Below, in pieces: positions 11,728 through 11,983 of a DNA stretch of 11,983 nucleotides. The notes beneath the pieces were generated by a model. It was not told the DNA's origin, searched no databases, and saw nothing but the letters and a program-made list of their open reading frames with translations. The position numbers were made by a program, and so were the translations under genes. Position 1 is the stretch's first letter. Each line of letters starts with the position of its first letter. This DNA comes from Promethearchaeota archaeon (GTDB lineage: Archaea > Asgardarchaeota > Lokiarchaeia > Sigynarchaeales > SOKP01). Where the stretch lies: the NCBI GenBank assembly GCA_016839425.1, contig JAEOUI010000195.1:1-11983 (forward strand), given 5' to 3'.

Positions 11728-11983
11728 ATGTGTAATAACTGCAATTGCGACAATTACGACCTATGTTCGATTGTAGGGAACATGCCTGTTGGATTTTGCT
11801 GTTCGAAGTGCAATTTATACGATGAAGATCATACTTGTCTGAAAATGAAAACCAAGCGCTCCTCGAGTATTGATGCTAAAAATATTAAAAATGAAGAGGA
11901 GATTCATCCATTGAGTACTTCGATCGAAAATGGAATGCTAAAAGTCGTAATAGGACAGAAGGACAAAAAAATACCTATTTTCA
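11728..11983 (+). CDS. Cysteine-rich protein, paralog 2, longer form (partial at window end)
   Basis: An open frame from ATG at 11728 that leaves the window after 85 codons. Residues 1-39 repeat the domain of the previous gene (MCNNCNCDNYDLC, CSIVG, PVGFCCSKC, DEDHTCLK) with all eight cysteines in place. After a charged, Ser- and Lys-rich linker (residues 40-65), a new segment begins, ENGMLKVVIGQKDKKIPIF, that looks like the first strands of another domain. A strong GGTGAT Shine-Dalgarno lies about 9 nt before the ATG, better than that of paralog 1. The pair looks like a local duplication, with copy 2 keeping or gaining a C-terminal domain. Function unknown; metal or cluster binding by the N-terminal domain is inferred from the cysteines. 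Confidence 0.75.
   Translation, partial: MCNNCNCDNYDLCSIVGNMPVGFCCSKCNLYDEDHTCLKMKTKRSSSIDAKNIKNEEEIHPLSTSIENGMLKVVIGQKDKKIPIF

Noticed and set aside
1..11983. tRNA, rRNA, CRISPR array, transposase or integration site
   Set aside because: I read both strands for cloverleaf-like segments, regularly spaced repeats and transposase motifs and found none.

Overview
The window looks like a piece of an AT-rich archaeal genome, most plausibly an Asgard (Lokiarchaeota-like) archaeon. The genes are Hdr-type, intergenic DNA is very AT-rich, TATA boxes lie at archaeal distances from start codons, Shine-Dalgarno sites are of the GGAGG/GGTGAT type, and a poly-T tract looks like an archaeal terminator. One protein (10198-10830) carries a zinc-knuckle plus FID...RG.QKID signature that I associate from memory with Lokiarchaeal proteins. 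The assignment to archaea is fairly firm; the assignment to Asgard is an inference.

Positions 1-9899 are one compact minus-strand operon for an electron-bifurcating or electron-confurcating heterodisulfide-reductase-like complex. In transcription order: hdrC, hdrB, an HdrA N-terminal half, an HdrA C-terminal half, mvhD with a winged-helix-like tail, a full-length double-FAD HdrA of 1005 residues, a second short mvhD, an FrhB/FdhB-like iron-sulfur protein, and the first 66 codons of a 4Fe-4S protein resembling the beta subunit of sulfhydrogenases and FlxB. Spacing runs from an 8-nt overlap to a 36-nt gap, so translational coupling is likely. The HdrA-MvhD block is present twice in tandem, once with HdrA split into two cistrons and once fused. 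The expected electron path is an outside donor (H2, NAD(P)H, F420H2 or formate) through the SHYB-like and FrhB-like proteins and MvhD to the HdrA flavins, then on one side to HdrC and the two noncubane clusters of HdrB (disulfide reduction) and on the other side to ferredoxin. The donor enzyme itself should lie just beyond position 1.

Positions 9900-10197 hold the operon promoter, a perfect 14-bp palindrome near the expected transcription start, and a hairpin directly before the hdrC start codon. Positions 10198-11076 hold two monocistronic-looking minus-strand genes: an unassigned 210-residue protein with a possible zinc site, and a 55-residue LIM/treble-clef-like mini-protein (10909-11076).

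Positions 11077-11491 are a divergent intergenic region with a 16-bp palindrome. From 11492 onward, on the plus strand, are two tandem paralogs of a small cysteine-rich protein family (eight invariant cysteines in the first 37 residues). The second copy has a longer C-terminal part and runs off the window. A 10-bp motif upstream of the TATA box is shared, in the same orientation, between the hdr operon promoter and the promoter of this cysteine-rich pair.
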